64,000 nt of DNA from Inia geoffrensis (lineage: Eukaryota > Chordata > Mammalia > Artiodactyla > Iniidae). Position 1 is the stretch's first letter, and each line of letters begins with the position of its first letter. Shown in pieces: positions 54,646 through 64,000 of this stretch. A program made the position numbers and the translations under genes. The stretch lies in the NCBI GenBank assembly GCA_036417435.1, contig CM070909.1, positions 6,108,597-6,172,596 on the forward strand, written 5' to 3'. The notes beneath the pieces were generated by a model, which was not told the origin of the DNA, searched no databases, and worked only from the letters and a program-made list of their open reading frames with translations.

Positions 54646-55118
54646 GCGGACAGTTACCATGTGCTTCTCAGTATGCCACATCAGGTGGGCAAATGCAAAG
54701 AGCTTTAGCTCACCTGAAGGCCCTCCGCAGGGGTGATCTGCTTTTCTTGGCCTCTGTACCTTCTGTCTGATTTCACAGTGTTGCCTGTGCCTTTCTGTCT
54801 TTACAGAGTGCATGCTGACCACCAGGAATTCCTGCAGAGAAGTTGCACTTCCTCACACAGGGGCCGACCGAGACTTTGTAGACCATAGGCAGCTCCAGAC
54901 CAGCCCTGCTCTAGAAGTGCGTGCTTTCTGCAGGCACCGCCTCACCTTGGGTCACACATGCCTGTGGGCATACCCACTCCGAATTATGTGTCTATTTTAC
55001 GCTAGTGATTTTGGTCAGTCTCTTTCAGTGTTTCATGCCTGAGAACTCGGGTCCAAGCCACTCTCGCCCCTACAACACATCTGAAGATAGCCTGGAGTCT
55101 GAAGGCCCTAATTTGGTC

Positions 55119-55323
55119 CAAGGGTTGGCAAACTATGGCCTCATGCCTGTTTTTGTATATAAAGCTTTAGTGGGACACTAAATGCTCGCTCACTCTGTGT
55201 TGTCTACGGCTGAGTTTCGTACTGCAGTGGAAGAGTTGGATACTTGCAGCAGAGACCGTATGGCCTGCAAAGCCTAAAATATTTAGTATCTAGCCCTTTA
55301 CAGAAGAAGTTCGCAGACCTCTG
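55119..55323 (+). mobile_element. hAT-Charlie-type nonautonomous DNA transposon
   Basis: Terminal inverted repeats are visible: CAAGGGTTGGCAAACT at the left and AGTTCGCAGACCTCTG at the right (reverse complement CAGAGGTCTGCGAACT). Internal words include TATAAAGCTTTAGTGGGACA and AGAGACCGTATGGCCTGCAA. The 8-bp duplication is no longer readable. Confidence 0.8.
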
Positions 55324-55970
55324 ACTGTCTATGCTTTCTAACTGCTTCAGCAACAATCAATAACAAAGTAGAGTTGCCAGATTCAGCAGTTAAAAATACG
55401 GGACACTCAGATAAACAATGAAATTTCAGATAAGTGATGAATATTTCATTTAGAATAAGCGTGTCCCAAATATCACCTGGCAACCTTCTAACAAAGGCTT
55501 GTACAAGACGCCTGTGGTCTAAGGCTCCCTCAGCCCTGCCACCCCTGCCTCACTTGAGCTTTGGAAGAGAAAGGAGTTGAAGGAAGGAGGTGCCCTGGGG
55601 ATGATCTGCATTCTTTACAAGAGAGAGCGTGAAAAGGAAGCAGAAGAAAGTCGTTGGTCACTTCTGCCTTTCTCACTGTAAGAACTTTGGGAGGTTTGGG
55701 TTTGGGTCCCCTGGGGGCAGCTGGCAGGCTGCAGTGACCAGTAACCACTCTTCACATTTCATGAGCAAATGTTGTTGAAGGGGATGGGGAGGGAGGGAGC
55801 TGTTTCATTTTTCATGCTGGAAAGTGCTTCTTTAAATGAGCAGCTCCACTGTGCATTCAATGGATGGTTTATACATTTTCTTGTTGTCCAGTTTAATGCC
55901 CTGATTTTAATCCCTGGTAGATGCAGAAACTACTACTCTTTCCTGGTAGATGTGGAAATAGACCTCCTGG

Positions 55971-56168
55971 TACACTCTGCCTCTTTTTTTTTTTTTAAAG
56001 TCTTTATTGAATTTTTTACGATGTTGCTTCTGTTTTATGTTTTGGTTTTTTGGCCTCGAGGCACGTGGGATCTTAGCTCCCTGACCAGGGATCGAACCCG
56101 CACCCCCTGCATTGGAAGGCGAAGTCTTAACCACTGACTGCCAGGGAAATCCCTACACTCTGCCTCTT
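55971..56168 (-). mobile_element. CHR-type SINE, short form, with perfect target-site duplication
   Basis: Reverse SINE between about 55986 and 56153 (T-run, GGATCTTAGCTCCCTGACC, GATCGAACCCGCACCCCC, GCCAGGGAAATCCC). Perfect 15-bp duplication TACACTCTGCCTCTT at 55971-55985 and 56154-56168. Confidence 0.9.
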
Positions 56169-56284
56169 ACTGTCCCTTTGTATCATCTCCATGTCAGAGG
56201 GGTGGTTGAAGTCATCGTAGATGGGAGATACCTCTGAAGTAGCATCTAGCTGATGGAAACTGGATGAGGAGACAGTCCTGTGCC

Positions 56285-56480
56285 CATTTCCTAGCTAAAT
56301 GACCTGGAAGACATTACCTAACCCTTCTGAGCCTCACTTTCCTCCTCTGTAAAGTGGAAGGATGACGGCAGCCCCTATATCATGGAGCTGTTATGAGGAG
56401 TCAGCGAATCAGAACACGTGAAGGACTTAGAACCGTGCCTGGCACACAGCACTTGGCGAATGTTAGCTGTTGTTCTTTGC
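56285..56480 (+). repeat. MIR SINE
   Basis: Forward MIR: CTAGCTAAATGACCTGGAAG, GAGCCTCACTTTCCTCCTCT, GAGCTGTTATGAGGAGTC, GTGCCTGGCACACAGCAC and a final GAATGTTAGCTGTTGTT. Confidence 0.75.
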
Positions 56481-57264
56481 TTTACCAGCTGACTTGAAGA
56501 GACCAACGGCCAAACATGGAGTGTCACCAAACCCAGCCAGCAGCAGTGTGAAGTCCCCCCACTAGGTGTCGCAATTCAGCAGGTCCTGCCTGTCCCTTAG
56601 CTTGACTTTTTGCTTATCATTTTTGATTTGATTTGGTGATTTCAAGGGATATAAACTAACACACTATCTCTTGAAGTCTCCGGGGATCCAGGAAATCCAG
56701 CGGAATTGCTGACGTCCAGGGCTGGAAGAAGCTCTTTGGAGTGCTGCCCTTGTCCAGAGTTAATGTGACGTGTAATTTATTGTCCAAACCAAGGTATTTC
56801 GAGAGTGAAAGGGGGGCCATTAATAACGGTGCCAGGACAAGAGGAGTACATGGGATGTACCCCAAGACCCTGGACATGGACACCCCATCTATGGGGTTTT
56901 TTCCTCATCATTTTCAGAATCCTCAGGACAGAAACTCCTAAGGAGCCCAGTACAGTAAACTGTGACATTGTACCTAGCGGGGTGTCTTAACTCCCACGGG
57001 TGTCTTTCTGCCCTAAGAGTGTCCTGCCTCCTTGTCAGGTCATTTGTTTGAGTTTGTCCTCGGTGGACACGGTGGGAGTGTGTCTGCCCCACAGACCTCG
57101 AGGCACCTCGCCCTCCTCTATGTTGAGTATTTCCTTATCCTCCATGGCTTTTCTCCCAGCTGTAAACCCCTTCAGAGGCACAAGCCCTCCATCTCTGGAT
57201 GTGTCGAAGGAGCGTGAGCTGTGTGGCCACTTTCTGGGTTATTGCTGGGAGATTCTTCTTTTTA

Positions 57265-57556
57265 AAAAAGTTTTCTTGAAATAGAGTTGATTTGCAGTGT
57301 TGTGCTAGTTTCAGGTCTACAGCAAAGTGATTCAGTTATACATTTACATATATCCACCCTTTTTTAGATTCTATTCCCATATAGGTCATTACAGAGTACT
57401 GAGTTCCCTGTGCTGTACAGTAGGTCCTTGTTGATTATCTATTTTATAGATAGTGGTGTGTATATGTCAATCCCAATCTCCCAATTTATCCCTCTCCCCC
57501 CACCTTTTCCCCTGGTAACCATAAGTTTGCTTTCTACATCTGTGACTCTGTTGAGG
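57265..57556 (-). mobile_element. Young cetartiodactyl LINE-1 3' UTR, antisense
   Basis: Antisense L1 3' end: GTTGATTTGCAGTGTTGTGC, CAGCAAAGTGATTCAGTTAT, CTGTGCTGTACAGTAGGTCC, CCCAATCTCCCAATTTATCC. About 290 bp, 5'-truncated. Same family as the insertion at 928-1056. Confidence 0.85.
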
Positions 57557-57634
57557 GGATTCTTTTAAGGTTTCTTCCAACCCTAAGGCTCCATTGTCCT
57601 ATTATTTCAGATTTGCTTATCTCCCATTAAAGGG

Positions 57635-57850
57635 CAGAGAGAGGCTGATGTTTGCACCCACCATGCATCAGATGTTGTGCTTTTACCTCAGTCATCTTGG
57701 CCATCCCATCAACCCTGTGGGATTGGTATTATGAAACCCCATTTCACAGGTGAGGAAACTGAGGCCTAGAGAGGCCACAGCCCATAAGAGGCAGAGCCAG
57801 AGCTCAGTCCCAGGTCTGGCTGGCTCCAAAGCCCTGTCCTACCACGTGAG
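57635..57850 (-). repeat. MIR SINE, antisense
   Basis: Antisense MIR: CCCATTTCACAGGTGAGGAA, ACTGAGGCCTAGAGAGGC and CAGAGCCAGAGCTCAGTCCC, followed by a Bov/MIR-type TCCAAAGCCC. Confidence 0.65.
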
Positions 57851-59037
57851 GCTGCCTCCCAGTGTTTTTACAGTAAGATGACTCCCACGGCGGACATCAC
57901 AGACAAATCCCTTTCCCTCTCTGGGTCTCACTTTCCTCTTCTGGAAGCTGGGCAGGGTTAGTTGCATGTGGTAATGGCTCCACAGTGACTGGAGAGAATG
58001 GGGCTTGGGGGTAGAGGGGGTCAGCCTGGGAAGCCTTTATGGGGGGCACTGAACAAGGGTTGGAAGGAAAGAAAGAGGAGTCAGAGGGGGTGGATTATTG
58101 GGTTAAGTCTAATAGACAAAAACAAGATTGTGTGTGTATGAGACGAGGGGGCCCAAGAGATGAGCAGAAACTGCCATCCAGCTAGGAAAGGCCAAGGGGA
58201 CCCTGGTGATTAGTCACGTTAAAAAACTGTGTCTCAAATCATACTTAGTGCAGGTGGGAAGCACAGAACACATTTCCATGACAGTAATGAAGCAGAGGAG
58301 AGGTGGCTGTTCAGTGGTCACTTTGGAAGAGAGTCCAGGCCCAGAAAGGAAGGCCTATAGGAAGCCCTGGGCGGGAGACGCGTAACCTGAGTTTGTCCCA
58401 CTGCAGTTCAGGTCCTCCGGACGCACGGTGCCCTTTACCAGCACTTGGAGGCTGTTGCTCCTGGGGAGGTGGACAGCGGGTCCTCCAATAGCCTCTCCGG
58501 GGAGGCGGTCCCTAATACACAGCTAGGGAAGGCCTGCCTAGGTGTGAGGGCAGGCGGGAGGCCACAGAGGCAAGGCTGCGACCCTGGCCGGGACCGGACG
58601 GCTTTGGGCCGGCGTCTGGTCGCCGAGAGCAGAGGCTCGAACTCCCAGGCCCTGGCCACCCCAGACACTCTGGTCCTGCTGCGGCTCTAGCCCCTGGGGC
58701 AGGGAGCAGGGGTCGTACCAGCGCCCGGGAGGAGGCGGCGGGGAGGGAGGAAGGCTCCCGGAGGGCAGCCACATCTGGCCCGGGACGCCCGCGCCCAGCA
58801 CGGCCCTGTCCTGCCCGTGGGTCCCTCCAGCTCCAACGCTGGGGATCCGGCCAGGGGGTGCTGGAGGCCCCCGGCCCCAGTCCCCGTGCTGAGCCTCGCA
58901 CACCCCTTCCGTACCCGCTGTCCCGCCCGCAGTGCCCACGCCAGCTCCCGGCTTTAGTCCCCGCCCCCACCCCTCGCGCGGCGGATCGGGCCCCCACGGC
59001 CTCCCAGTTCCCGGGCCGGCCCCGCCCCCTCGACCGG

Positions 59038-59091
59038 CCCCGCCCCGCGGCCTCGCCCCGCCCCGCGGCCTCGCCCCGCCCCGCGGCCTCG
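59038..59091 (+). repeat. Three perfect 18-bp tandem units carrying GC boxes
   Basis: CCCCGCCCCGCGGCCTCG is repeated exactly three times (59038-59055, 59056-59073, 59074-59091), just upstream of the presumed first exon. Each unit holds a CCCCGCCCC Sp/KLF-type site. Confidence 0.95.
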
Positions 59092-59094
59092 CGG

Positions 59095-59192
59095 TCCAGG
59101 GCAGGAACCGCCCCCTGTTTCCGCTGGCTGCTGCTGTGGTGGCGGCGGCGCGCGAGCGCGAGAGAGCTGGACCCCGCATTCCTGGGAGCTCG
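59095..59192 (+). other. TSPAN9: Presumed noncoding first exon of TSPAN9 (5' end approximate)
   Basis: GC-rich sequence with a GGCGGCGGCGCGCGAGCGCG stretch, ending in TGGGAGCTCG before a perfect donor GTGAGTGCGG at 59193. No ATG with a meaningful frame, in keeping with TSPAN9 having noncoding first exon(s). TSPAN9 encodes a four-pass tetraspanin of platelets and other cells. Gene name is inferred from synteny with human chromosome 12, where TSPAN9 follows TEAD4 in the same orientation. The TSS position is a guess. Confidence 0.6.
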
Positions 59193-60701
59193 GTGAGTGC
59201 GGCCCGGGGCGGGTGGGGCGGCGGGCCGCGAGCCGGAGGCTCGGGAGCGTGCCGGGTTACGGGCCCCGGCCGGCTGGAGGCGGGCCCACAAGCCCCCGAC
59301 CCGGTCCTCGGAGGGGCGAGCGGCCCGGGGCGCCCCTGGGAGGGGTGTCGGGGGACGGCAGTGGGCGAGCTGAGGGAGGGGTGGGGTCAGCGCCCTGTGA
59401 GGGGGCGGGAGGCCCGAAGGGGACGGTGTGCGCGGCGCCCGGTAGCTAGGCGAAGAGGAGTCTGCAAGGGGAGAGGTTTCGAGGAAGACCTTTTGGAAAT
59501 GCGGCTGCGGGAGTGGACGGCGGAATCCCAGGCGAAGGGATGGGGGTCTGTAGGATGCAGCAGAAAGGGGGAGCCTCGGAGCTGTCAAGGGTTTCTGACT
59601 GTGTGACCCAGTGGACCGGCTGGGGGAGGTCCATACAGCTCCCCCAGGCAGGGCCGGGGGCTCGGGCAGGGCTGGGATACTAACTGCAGCCCCCCGGCAC
59701 CCCGACCACTCCTTGCGCCACCGCTGGCAGATCGGTACTCAGAGTGACAGGGCTTTGGCACGCCCCGAGGTCCGAGATGTAGTCCATCTGTGCATCCAAG
59801 TTTGGGACTTTAAAAAACTTTGTTGTGGTTAAAAAAAAAAAAAAGAAAAAGTCCAAACAAGAAACTGGCTTCTTACTGAGAGCAGTATTTGTACTCGTGT
59901 ATTTCAGAACTGGAGTCTTGGATCGCCTGTTTTTGAAAAAGATACAGGTCCCTTTCTCAACCTCTTTCCCAAATGCCTGTAGTGTCTGGGGAGGTTTGAA
60001 GCACTGGGGTAGTATGGGATCCCCTGGGCTGGGTAGATCTTTTCTCCCCATCCCCCAAACAAGGATAAGACCGCAGCAGTTCACCTTTCTTTGGTTCAGA
60101 GAACCAAACTCATTATGTGAGGATGCCCTTCTGACAGGCAGCTGTCCCCTTCCCTGGGGTGACTCAGGTATCCTCCTCCAGGAAGCTTTCCTGGACTAGT
60201 GGAGAAAACTGAGGACTCATGATCTGATCCCTGTATACCAGCCAGCTTCCCTCTCTTTACTGAAAATAGCCATAGAGAATGTTTTGTATGTATGTTCTGC
60301 TATAAAGATGTGCAGTCGGCTTGTCACCCTAAGCAATGGGAAGGGGAGGAGAGGTATTATGGACAAACGATGGACTGGACAAATCATTTATATTTAGCTA
60401 AGGAATGCAGCCAGGGAGGCAGAGGTTCACACTGGCTTCCTACCCTCCGCCTGGTCCTGTCAGGGCTGTTGCAGCTGAGCTGTGGGCTGTGGGGTGAGGG
60501 AAGGAAGAGGGTTGAGGTGGGTAAAACTTGAAGGGTGATTCAGTCCTACACTCACTCATTGAAGACTTGCTGTGTGCAAGGCCTGGAACGGCTGAGAGTG
60601 GACCGGAATCGAGGGGGAGTTTTTTTTGGTCTGACTTATTCAGATTTTAATCTTTCAATCTATAAACAGATAGTTAATATGAATAACAGTAACTAGTGTT
60701 T

Positions 60702-60855
60702 ATAAAGTAATTTGTAGGGGACTTCCGGTGGCCCAGTGGTTATGACTCCGTGCTTTCATTGCTGAGGGCGCGGGTTGGATCCCTGGAGGGGGAACTAAGG
60801 TCCCACAAGCTGTGCTGTGCAGCCAAAAAGAATAAATAAATAAAGTAATTTGTAG
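60702..60855 (+). mobile_element. CHR-type SINE, short form, with perfect target-site duplication
   Basis: Forward SINE 60718-60839 (GGGACTTCCGGTGGCCCAGT, tail AATAAATAA). A 16-bp duplication ATAAAGTAATTTGTAG lies at 60702-60717 and 60840-60855. Confidence 0.9.
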
Positions 60856-61031
60856 TTGGCCAAGTGCTTTCTCTGCACATTAGCTATATATAATTTTCTT
60901 TGATTCTCACATAATGTTGTAAAGCATGTGTTATTTTTAATTGTCTCCGTATAGTTTAGGAAAGTGAGGCTAAGAAAGAATAAATGACTTCTCTGAGGTC
61001 ACAGAACTCATAAGTGGAAGAAGCAGAACTT

Positions 61032-61239
61032 GGGCTTCCCTGGTGGCGCAGTGGTTGGGAGTCCGCCTGCCGATGCAGGGGACACAGGTTCGTGCCCCAG
61101 TCTGGGAGGATCCCACATGCCGCGGAGCGGCTGGGCCCGTGAGCCATGGCCGCTGAGCCTGCGCGTCCGGAGCCTGTGCTCCGCAACAGGAGAGGCCACA
61201 ACAGTGAGAGGCCTGCGTACCGCAAAAAAAAAAAAAAAA
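61032..61239 (+). mobile_element. CHR-type SINE, short young form
   Basis: Forward young SINE starting GGGCTTCCCTGGTGGCGCAG and ending CGTACCGCA-A(n). Near-identical to the pair at 34.3 kb. No clear duplication seen. Confidence 0.9.
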
Positions 61240-61325
61240 TTTCTAGAGTCTCTTTCAGCATTGGATATCTTAACAGTGTACAATGCTATCAGCAGCCAAT
61301 CAGTCAGTTAATAAGTGTGCTTTAT

Positions 61326-61698
61326 TTATTTGTCATTTAAAAAAAATAAATTTATCTATTTATTTTTTGCTGCATTAGGTCTTTGTTACTGTGTGTGGGC
61401 TTTCTCTAGTTGCGGTGGGCGGGGGCTTCTGTTCATTGTGGTGCGCGGGCTTCTCACTGTGGTGGCTTCTCTTGTTGCGGAGCATGGGCTCTAGGCGCAC
61501 AGGTTTCAGTAGTTGTGGCACGCGGGCTCAGTAGTTGTGGCTCGTGGACTCTAGAGCGCAGGCTCAGTAGTTGTGGTGCATGGGCTTAGTTGCTCTGCAG
61601 CATGTGGGATCTTCCCGGACCACGGCTCGAACCCGTGTCCCCGGCATTGGCAGGTGGATTCTTAACCACTGCGCCACAGGGAATTCCTATTTGTTATT
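61326..61698 (-). mobile_element. CHR-type SINE, long form
   Basis: Reverse long-form SINE about 61338-61687. Flanks TATTTGTCATT and TATTTGTTATT look like a duplication with one change. Sits exactly at the 3' end of an old L1. Confidence 0.85.
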
Positions 61699-61905
61699 TT
61701 TAATTGTGGCAAAAAAACACATGACACAAATGACCATCATAACCATTTTTAAATGTACAGTTCCATTGCATGAAGTATATTCACATTGTTCTGCAACAGA
61801 TCTCCAGAATTTTTTCGTCTGCAAAACTGAAACTGTACACCCATTAAACAACTCCCCATTTCCCCTCCTCCCAGCCCCTGGCAACCTCCATTCTACTTAG
61901 TTTGC
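61690..61905 (-). mobile_element. Old LINE-1 3' fragment (L1 number 5)
   Basis: Antisense L1 3' UTR: TAACCATTTTTAAATGTACA, TATATTCACATTGTTCTGCA, CTCCCCATTTCCCCTCCTCC. Only the 3' UTR part remains. Confidence 0.8.
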
Positions 61906-62051
61906 TTTATTAAGCTCCTACTATGTCCTTAATTAATGTTGCCCTTGAGGAGTGAATAAGGCGAGTCTGGGTAGCTGACCAGAGTGCCAGTCGTCATCTC
62001 TGTGAATGTAACTCCAGCACGGGCCCTCTAGCACCGGCCGTATAGTTCAGT

Positions 62052-62343
62052 AAAAGAGTGAGCAGGTGAGACTAGGCAGTGATCACGAGTTGCAAACAGC
62101 AGGATGCTTTCCTTTAGATTCTGATCTCACCATTTATTAGATGATGGCTTTGGTTAAGTTACTTAACTTCTCTACATCTCAATTTCCCAAACTGTAAAAT
62201 GTACATATTGTGGTACATACTTTGTAGAGAGATAAGGATTAAATTGGTTAGTATATGCAAGAAACTAACCATGGATTTTAGAAGATAATAATGCTAATTA
62301 AAGTTTTTATTACTTAAAAAAAAAAAAAGAGTGAGCAGCTGAG
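62052..62343 (+). pseudogene. A-tailed retrocopy of a noncoding or 3' UTR RNA containing a MIR
   Basis: Insert about 62066-62324 has a MIR-like body (GTTAAGTTACTTAACTTCTC, CCAAACTGTAAAATGTACA), then unrelated sequence with ATTAAA at 62297-62302, 17 bases later an A-run of about 12. Flanked by AAAAGAGTGAGCAG at 62052-62065 and 62325-62338 (19 bp if one mismatch is allowed). Features of L1-mediated retroposition. Parent transcript unknown. Confidence 0.65.
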
Positions 62344-62520
62344 GCCTGGGCAAGGGCCTTCACCTCTTTGAGCTTTTGCTTCCTGCTTGCAGAACAAGGA
62401 TAACAATACTGAGCTCTCAAGGCTGTTGGAAGGAGCAGTGAGATAATGTATGTGAAGCACGTAGCTTAGGGCCTCAGACACAGCAGGTGTTCAGTAAACG
62501 GTGCCTGTTATTTATAACCT
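62344..62520 (+). repeat. MIR SINE
   Basis: Forward MIR: CTGGGCAAGGGCCTTCACCT, CAGAACAAGGATAACAATAC, GAAGCACGTAGCTTAGGGCC, AGTAAACGGTGCCTGTTATT. The retrocopy at 62052-62343 landed in or beside this element. Confidence 0.65.
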
Positions 62521-63108
62521 AGTTGAGGAGGCTAGACTAACAAGAGAGGATAGGACTTCTACCAGTAAGGCCCAGGCCTGCTGCGGTGGGCATCCCACGG
62601 ACTGAGGGAATGGATCTCATCCAGGTGCCTTAGCCTGGCACTGCACATCCTCCCTACCCATCCCGGCCGGCCTGTCTAGCCTTACCTCCCACTCCCCTTC
62701 CCCCAGGGACCCCCGGTGCCAGCCAGACTCATCTCCGAGCATGCTTCGCTCGTTCCTTCCTTGTCCCTTAGTTCATACTGGTCCACCTTCCTGAAATGCT
62801 CCTCCCCACTCCCTCCTTCCCCTCTTTTGAAGATCCTACTCATGTCTGAGCTCCTTCATGGAGCCTTCCCTGGCCACCCATCCCCAAAGAACCTCCTTTT
62901 CCTTGGAACCCCTTTGGCATTTTATGTCTTCATCTCTCCTGGCTTTTCTACACTGCCTGGGGTCCAGATCCTTTAGTAGGTATATCTTAGTACAAGAGTC
63001 TGCGCTGAGTTCTGATGATGCAAAAACAAAAATGGTAAATGTCCTTGTCTTCATGGGGCATAAGACACAATAAAGGGTTAAGAAAGGGCTTCAAAAAATG
63101 ACAATTCA

Positions 63109-63237
63109 GGGACTTCCCTAGTGGTCCACTGGTTAAGAATCTGCACTTCCACTGCAAGGCGCACGGGTTTGATCCCTGGTCAGGGAACTAAGATCCCGCA
63201 TGCCACGTGGTGTGGCCCCGCCCCCCGCAAAAAAAAA
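63109..63237 (+). mobile_element. CHR-type SINE, short form
   Basis: Forward SINE: GGGACTTCCCTAGTGGTCCA, GGTTTGATCCCTGGTCAGGG, tail CCCGCAAAAAAAAAGACAAG. Confidence 0.87.
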
Positions 63238-64000
63238 GACAAGTAAAAATATAAGGTGAATAGCTTATGAGAGTAGAATGTGGTTTCAAACAGGGGGATA
63301 AATCACCCTGTTGCTAGAGGACCACCTTGTGCAGCAGGTGGTGTTGGATGCGAACTTTGAAGTGTGGCTTGCATTTCTACAGAAGGGAAGAAAGATCAGC
63401 CTGAGGAATGGCATTGAGAAAGTGCTGGGGTTTGGAATAGCTCAGTCGGGCCAATGAGTGGGTTGTGTGGGAGGAACCAGAGAGACAAACGGCTGGACAG
63501 GTAGACAGTGACCATATTATGGATGGCTTCAAATGTCCAGCCAAGGAATTTCCTCCATCCATGTATTGAAATTAAGTGTCTCCCATGCGCTGCCTGCTGG
63601 TGCTGGGGGGACTGCAGTTAACCTTGGGGGGCCTGGGAACCTTGCCGGTTTTTGAGTAGGGGTCGCAGAAGCAGGGCTAGGCCTGTGGAGGGCAAGTATG
63701 GGGTCTGTGAAGAGAGGAAATCATGGTGGGGAGAGTGGCTGGGCAGCTGTGAGGAACAAACCTGAGACCATCAGTGGATTGACGGGATGGGGTGGTGAGG
63801 AAACGATGCAGGGGGACTGGAGGGGATTCTGGGCTGGGTGATGGTGAGGATGCAGGGCCATTTGCTCTTTTCAGCGCGGCATCATCGCTCCTCTAACTAG
63901 ATTGGAGGCCCCTCAGGGCATAGATTCTCTTTGCCCCTGTGTTCTCCTCGGCCCCTCACTCATCTCCGAGGGGCACAGAACAGGCTCAGAGTGGACCCGG

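Larger units (their letters stand above)
37706..58500. other. Intergenic region between TEAD4 and TSPAN9
   Basis: No frame with family resemblance, splice-consistent exon series or CpG island is seen. It contains MIRs, CHR SINEs, an LTR-like and two hAT-like fossils, CA-rich repeats, and an AT-rich island (48.97-50.34 kb). Long frames here are repeat or GC noise. Confidence 0.75.
58540..59480. promoter_or_regulatory. TSPAN9: CpG island, presumed TSPAN9 promoter
   Basis: Dense CpG and GC boxes (many CCGCCCC/CCCCGCCCC), highest from about 58,900 to 59,350. No TATA box is seen. It surrounds the exon ending at 59192. The only strong CpG island in the window, so it fits a broadly expressed promoter. 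Assignment to TSPAN9 rests on gene order. Confidence 0.75.
59193..64000 (+). other. TSPAN9: Presumed first intron of TSPAN9, running off the window
   Basis: Starts with GTGAGT. Contains an A-rich run (59829-59848), CHR SINEs at 60.7, 61.0, 61.3 and 63.1 kb, an old L1 3' fragment, an A-tailed retrocopy and MIRs. No coding exon recognised. Confidence 0.6.

Noticed and set aside
58512..59588. 358-codon frame on the minus strand across the CpG island, and a 224-codon frame on the plus strand
   Set aside because: Stops are rare in GC-rich DNA. Composition is Arg/Pro/Gly/Ala-rich with a repeat that only mirrors the 18-bp GC-box units. No family resemblance.

Overview
The window is mammalian nuclear DNA, most likely from a cetacean. 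The intergenic and intronic sequence is full of tRNA-derived CHR-type SINEs, which are typical of whales, hippos and ruminants. Several copies are short, young-looking A-tailed forms of the kind abundant in whales. A cetartiodactyl LINE-1 3' end is also present. Genes are split by GT-AG introns, and there is one strong CpG island.

Two genes can be supported, both on the + strand. The first is TEAD4, a TEA-domain transcription factor of the Hippo pathway. All 11 coding exons lie between 2017 and 37522. Joined in phase they give 434 residues, with every boundary on a GT-AG site. The start is a UUG codon at 2017-2019, as known for mammalian TEAD4. A compact 3' UTR with an AGTAAA poly(A) signal follows. 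The noncoding 5' exons and promoter of TEAD4 are not identified and probably lie upstream of the window.

From 37.7 to about 58.5 kb lies an intergenic stretch with no supported gene. It holds MIRs, CHR SINEs, LTR and hAT fossils, microsatellites and an AT-rich island of unknown origin. At about 58.5-59.5 kb a CpG island with GC boxes surrounds a noncoding first exon ending in a perfect donor at 59193. By synteny (TEAD4 then TSPAN9 in the same orientation on human chromosome 12) this is the 5' end of TSPAN9, and 59193-64000 is its first intron.

No previously undescribed protein system is visible. The points most worth checking are: a possible alternative TEAD4 first coding exon (5591-5612) whose splice phase matches exon 2; a pair of CHR SINEs inside a single target-site duplication, suggesting one retrotransposition of a dimeric transcript; a LINE-1 that keeps its 5' half but lacks its 3' half; a small A-tailed retrocopy carrying a MIR; SINE insertions in or beside all five old L1 3' fragments; and several short tandem or structure-forming sequences. 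Nearly all lines of open reading frame outside the TEAD4 exons are GC-rich or repeat-derived noise.
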